A DNA stretch of 35,640 bases from MGIIb-P sp963934015. Its GTDB lineage: Archaea > Thermoplasmatota > Poseidoniia > Poseidoniales > Thalassarchaeaceae. The stretch lies in NCBI GenBank assembly GCA_963934015.1, contig CAWVWT010000022.1, positions 1 through 35,640 on the forward strand. Reading direction: 5' to 3'. Positions 32,584-35,640 of this stretch are shown one piece after another. A program made the position numbers and the translations under genes. Below the pieces are notes generated by a model. That model was not told the DNA's origin, made no database searches, and worked only from the letters and a program-made list of their open reading frames with translations. Position 1 is the first letter of the stretch; every line of letters starts with the position of its first letter.

Positions 32584-34185
32584 TCACTCTTCCTCATCAC
32601 AGGTATCGCAGATGACGTCGATTTCGGTATCTACGCCTGCGCCTGCTGCAAGGAGTTGGCGGATTGTCGTCGATCCAGGGGTAAGTGCAATCCGATTTGC
32701 GGATGGAGATGCAGGTTCATCTGTGCCGGATGGCACTCCACTGAAGGAACCACGAATCATGTTGAGCATCATGAGGATTGCAGCAATAGCAACTGCATAG
32801 AATGCAATCGAAGCAAGTGTATCCATAGTACCTACAGCACTCATATCGATGAGATCTCCATCAATGCCATCATTGGCAACTGCAGCCGCGTCATATGAGG
32901 CGGATACCATGCTGGAACCCATACTGAACAAGAAGGCAAGAGTGGTACCGACTGCGACCATCCAAGTGGTCGTACGATTTGTTTCATCGGAATTGAGGGC
33001 GCGGCCTGTTGCATGCGGGAAGCAAGAAATTACACCACCCCATGCAATCATACCCATTCCGCCCCAAAGGAACAGAAGGTCCATGGACGATGCAAGGTGC
33101 TGGATTTCACCGGTTGAATGTGCATCAGCGCCAACAAATAGTTGACCGATGGAACTGCCAACCAGCATGAACATTCCCAGCATAACTGCATTGGCTGCTG
33201 AACTGGAGGATGCTTTACCCCAATTGGAACGTGCTGTTTGGAACACGTTTCCTGCCGCTGCAAGAATAGGAATCATGCTCGCTGCGTAAAATACGGAAAG
33301 CATGGCTGCTTCATCAATAGATACCGATGTTGCACCTGCAATTCCGATTGGACTCAATGTCATGAAAGTCATGAGGACTGTTGCACCCGCTAAGGTTCGG
33401 CTCCACAAAGGTGCACCTGCTTCGTGAGGTGCCACATATAGAGCAACTGCGAGTGCACTGGCAAGTATTGGCAATACTTCGAGGCTCTCATAGAATGCTT
33501 CATTGATACCGACTATGTAACATGCTACACACATGACTAACGGCATACTGAGGCCACCAACAATGAGCCACTGGCTGGGCATAATCATGTCAGTAGTTCT
33601 GCGACCGATTGTGAGTAAATGGTTGGCCAAAATTGCAACCATCACAAATACTGAAATTGTTGCCGCAGCAGTCCCCAAATTATCACCCCAATCACCACTG
33701 AGGTGGTCACTGAGGAAACCGAGGAATAGGCTCATCGAGAAAGCGTAAGAGACGAGGACAGCGTTGGTATCACTGGCCAAACCCGATCCGGATAGGCGGC
33801 CATTGATGTGGAGCCCTGCTCCAATGAGAAGCATGAGTATTCCACCAGTAGCAGCGTTTGAACCAGCGGTCTGGACTGTTGCAGCTGTTGGTTCGTAGTA
33901 AATGCTAGAGAGGCTAGCGATTGCATCTGGTTCGTGAGCCATCCAAAGCCCAATGAAAGTAAAAGCTGCACCGATACTGGTCCACAACATACCGTGCATC
34001 ATCCATGCAACAGTTCCAGAGCCTTCACGGCCTTCAAAGAGGTCTGCACCGGGTCCCAATGCCTTCTCCATGAAGAAGTCGGTCATGTCCCTAACGAGTT
34101 CTTGGAAAATGGGAATTCCTCGGTTCACAAGAGCCCAGATTAACAAGAAACTGACCCATAGCGTGATGATATCGACGATTAACAT
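32584..34185 (-). CDS. heme-copper oxidase subunit I-like membrane protein lacking expected metal ligands
   Basis: A 533-residue protein with about 13 membrane helices. Its second half aligns by eye with cytochrome oxidase subunit I: SVFYAASMIPILAAAGNVF with helix VIII, FMLVGSSIGQLFVGADAHS with the VGGLTGVVLANSS segment of helix IX-X, and GGMGMIAWGGVISCFPHATGRALN with GAVFAIxGGFxYWFPLxTGR. MHG (His64) matches the helix II heme ligand site. But the helix X HxH pair falls on Met-Asp-Leu (about 368-370), the HPEVY motif reads SLEVL (234-238), and the HH pair reads LSP. If aligned correctly, copper and the second heme cannot bind. A C-terminal tail ends CDTCDEEE. GGAGG lies eight bases before ATG 34185; it follows the 90-aa membrane gene by 12 bases. 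Confidence 0.6.
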   Translation of the reverse strand: MLIVDIITLWVSFLLIWALVNRGIPIFQELVRDMTDFFMEKALGPGADLFEGREGSGTVAWMMHGMLWTSIGAAFTFIGLWMAHEPDAIASLSSIYYEPTAATVQTAGSNAATGGILMLLIGAGLHINGRLSGSGLASDTNAVLVSYAFSMSLFLGFLSDHLSGDWGDNLGTAAATISVFVMVAILANHLLTIGRRTTDMIMPSQWLIVGGLSMPLVMCVACYIVGINEAFYESLEVLPILASALAVALYVAPHEAGAPLWSRTLAGATVLMTFMTLSPIGIAGATSVSIDEAAMLSVFYAASMIPILAAAGNVFQTARSNWGKASSSSAANAVMLGMFMLVGSSIGQLFVGADAHSTGEIQHLASSMDLLFLWGGMGMIAWGGVISCFPHATGRALNSDETNRTTTWMVAVGTTLAFLFSMGSSMVSASYDAAAVANDGIDGDLIDMSAVGTMDTLASIAFYAVAIAAILMMLNMIRGSFSGVPSGTDEPASPSANRIALTPGSTTIRQLLAAGAGVDTEIDVICDTCDEEE

Positions 34186-34197
34186 ACATCACACCTC

Positions 34198-34470
34198 CTA
34201 ATCCTCTAGGGCCCCACCCATGACGGTTGCAACCATCATTCCAAATCCGATTATGATTCCAATCAAGAATATCCAAATTCCGCTATTGGCCAATCCACCG
34301 AAAAGTGAGATGACGTCACCAAGTGCTGGGATTTCGGAACCCGGGAACAAAACACCGTGAAGAATCAGTAGAGCGAGTGCAGCGACAATGCTGACGACTA
34401 GCACGACTCTTGCCATTGGTGGTTCATCGTCGCCAAGCGTGACATCAGGTAAATTTGAATTGAAAGCCAT
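34198..34470 (-). CDS. two-span small membrane protein, probable partner of the oxidase-like protein
   Basis: 90 residues with a hydrophilic N terminus and two membrane helices (VVLVVSIVAALALLILHGVLF and GIWIFLIGIIIGFGMMVATVMGG). GGTGA lies about ten bases before the ATG. It is 12 bases upstream of the 533-aa protein, so both are probably made together; small one- or two-helix subunits accompany many oxidase complexes, but no sequence family is recognised here. Confidence 0.7.
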   Translation of the reverse strand: MAFNSNLPDVTLGDDEPPMARVVLVVSIVAALALLILHGVLFPGSEIPALGDVISLFGGLANSGIWIFLIGIIIGFGMMVATVMGGALED

Positions 34471-34572
34471 TTCTAAACACTCACCAAAATTTGCCCTTTG
34501 GGCAACCCGGCCACCAGTAGGGCGCTCATAAGCGTTCGGCGAATCGGTGGACCCCCATAGGGGGTCCGTGTA
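34471..34572. repeat. dyad-rich spacer: palindromes at 34491-34505 and 34549-34567
   Basis: The 102-base gap after the RaSEA stop holds GGACCCCC-ATA-GGGGGTCC (34549-34567, 8-bp arms, six bases past the stop), CGCTCATAAGCG near 34523-34534, and TTGCCC-TTT-GGGCAA (34491-34505). The first probably marks the end of the RaSEA transcript; the TTATGAG in the middle dyad might serve as a weak TATA box for the membrane gene. No T-tracts follow. Confidence 0.55.
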
Positions 34573-35640
34573 TCAAGGTGAGAGAAGCGCCTCAACAGGA
34601 AGAAGTCGGCGATCAAGTCCGCTTCCAAGGGGTATAGGGAGTGATGTATCTAGCGCTATTTCTGCCGACCACCGGTTCTCGCAATCGCAGGTTAAACCCT
34701 CAAACTCCAGTAAGGATCCTGAGACTGAATAGCGTTCAATGGCTGCGGCAACTTCTTTGTCACATAGACCACAATTATGCGCACCTCGTATTGATCCAGC
34801 CGCAGTTGGGTGAACGATGAGGCGAGTGATTGCATCACTTCCCTCCGGTTGAATGTCTGAATGTACATTGCGAATCATTTGCACCAACGACCACAGCCAA
34901 GGTGGTCGGTATTCTCGATGGCGGAAAATACGATCGACAATAGTTCGTCGCTGGATGTTCATCGGATTTACACTGATTTCATCACTGTCAGCAGCGATTT
35001 CTTGAATCCATTTTGTTGTATGGTGGAGGGCATCCCCTTCCGACATAAATGGGGGCTTGAAAAGTAAGTAAGATTTAGCTCGCAAACCGTGTGATTGCAA
35101 GGTGTTAACCGCCTTTTTCCAAGTTTTGATTCTAAACCCCTTGTTGCAATGGAATTTGAGGACTTCATCGTCATAGGCTTCAAGGCCTATGGCTACTGTA
35201 CAACCTGGGTGTTTTTCTGCAACCCAAGCAATCTTCTCTTCATGACAAAGATGAGCTTGAGCCTCGACGATTAGATGCTTGCCCATTGCAGCAGTTTCCG
35301 TGAGGATTGTTTCCTGCCAATCCACTGGATTCTCTTCATCCTCGAAGAATGTTCCTGAAGTGTAGACTTTGATCATATCACAGCCCTCAAAATCGTTGAG
35401 TTGGTTCTTGGCAGCCAACCACTGGGCGTGTAGATTGAGACTGGTGACATCGTCGCGTACATCATTAAAATATCCACAAAATGTACAACCTGATTTCCAC
35501 CACCATTGACATCCACGTGTACGAAGAATGACTGTGGCTGCTGTGCAAGGAGTACCATCTGGTAGGCGCTCAGGTGTCGTGTAAACGGTTGCAGGTTCGT
35601 CAGCATTCCATGATTCACGAATACGGATGGATTCAATTGC
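34573..35640 (-). CDS. archaeosine-forming radical SAM protein RaSEA (5' end outside window)
   Basis: About 355 residues are visible; the frame is open to the window edge, so the N terminus is missing. It matches the RaSEA family, which acts with ArcS to convert the lysine adduct of preQ0 at tRNA position 15 into archaeosine. RTRGCQWWWKSGCTFCGYFND holds the Cys residues of the 4Fe-4S/SAM site at the spacing of this family. YTSGTFFEDEENP, IGLEAYDDEVL, CNKGFRIKTWKKAVNTL, KSYLLFKPPFMSEGDA, SVNPMNIQRRT and YRPPWLWSL are family blocks. A CGLCDKE/CDCEN cysteine set lies near the C terminus. A GC palindrome follows six bases after the stop. Confidence 0.9.
   Translation of the reverse strand, partial: AIESIRIRESWNADEPATVYTTPERLPDGTPCTAATVILRTRGCQWWWKSGCTFCGYFNDVRDDVTSLNLHAQWLAAKNQLNDFEGCDMIKVYTSGTFFEDEENPVDWQETILTETAAMGKHLIVEAQAHLCHEEKIAWVAEKHPGCTVAIGLEAYDDEVLKFHCNKGFRIKTWKKAVNTLQSHGLRAKSYLLFKPPFMSEGDALHHTTKWIQEIAADSDEISVNPMNIQRRTIVDRIFRHREYRPPWLWSLVQMIRNVHSDIQPEGSDAITRLIVHPTAAGSIRGAHNCGLCDKEVAAAIERYSVSGSLLEFEGLTCDCENRWSAEIALDTSLPIPLGSGLDRRLLPVEALLSP

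Noticed and set aside
1..35640. CRISPR arrays, insertion sequences, integrases, rRNA
   Set aside because: No regularly spaced repeats, transposase or integrase motifs, terminal inverted repeats or rRNA segments were seen on either strand.

Overview
The window is a chromosomal segment of a euryarchaeon. Archaeal markers include ribosomal proteins L21e, L1, L10/P0 and L12/P1, RNA polymerase subunit Rpb4/RpoF, DUF655, Pus10, KsgA, Spt5, Sec61-gamma/SecE, an AK6/Fap7-type kinase, a CDP-alcohol phosphotransferase and the archaeosine radical-SAM protein RaSEA. These sit beside very large secreted proteins with Ca-binding (TSP3-like), beta-propeller and FN3-like repeats, an RND exporter and FtsZ. 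That mix fits marine Thermoplasmatota, most likely Candidatus Poseidoniales (Marine Group II). The lineage call is an inference from gene content, not a phylogeny.

Layout. 1-392: 3' end of a CorA-type Mg channel (+). 389-2116 (-): a small membrane gene set (His-rich membrane protein, rhomboid-like protease, 2Fe-2S ferredoxin, and a 45-aa single-TM protein). 2155-7045 (-): information-processing cluster pus10, rpl21e, rpoF, DUF655, ksgA, then a helix-hairpin-helix/zinc-ribbon protein. 7123-11770 (-): dnaJ-like gene, MMPL/RND exporter, DUF971. 11818-21215 (+): eight tightly packed genes (amidohydrolase, PLC-like lipoprotein, Ca/H antiporter, small membrane protein, AK6-like kinase, CDP-alcohol phosphotransferase, giant surface protein, helical protein). 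21216-24800 (-): a giant beta-propeller/TSP3 surface protein, divergent from the next block. 24967-29746 (+): ftsZ, secE, spt5, rpl11, rpl1, rpl10, rpl12. 29975-31293 (+): two unknown proteins. 31295-35640 (-): RaSEA (5' end outside), a small membrane protein, a heme-copper-oxidase-subunit-I-like membrane protein, and a YchF/OLA1-like GTPase.

Main surprises. (1) The promoters ahead of rpl21e, secE and rpl11 share an exact composite element, TTAA-N11-AGGTCGC; a half-site precedes the zinc-ribbon gene. It looks like an undescribed promoter element for translation and secretion operons. (2) Spt5 carries an N-terminal degenerate Nudix-fold domain. (3) The adjacent L11 consists of the C-terminal RNA-binding domain only. 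(4) L10/P0 has no ATG, GTG or TTG start: homology begins at a CTG/ATT behind a perfect Shine-Dalgarno site inside rpl1. (5) A subunit-I-like oxidase protein appears to have lost its core histidine ligands. (6) GC-rich perfect palindromes with 3-4 nt loops recur between co-oriented genes.

No rRNA, tRNA, CRISPR array, insertion sequence or other mobile element was recognised.
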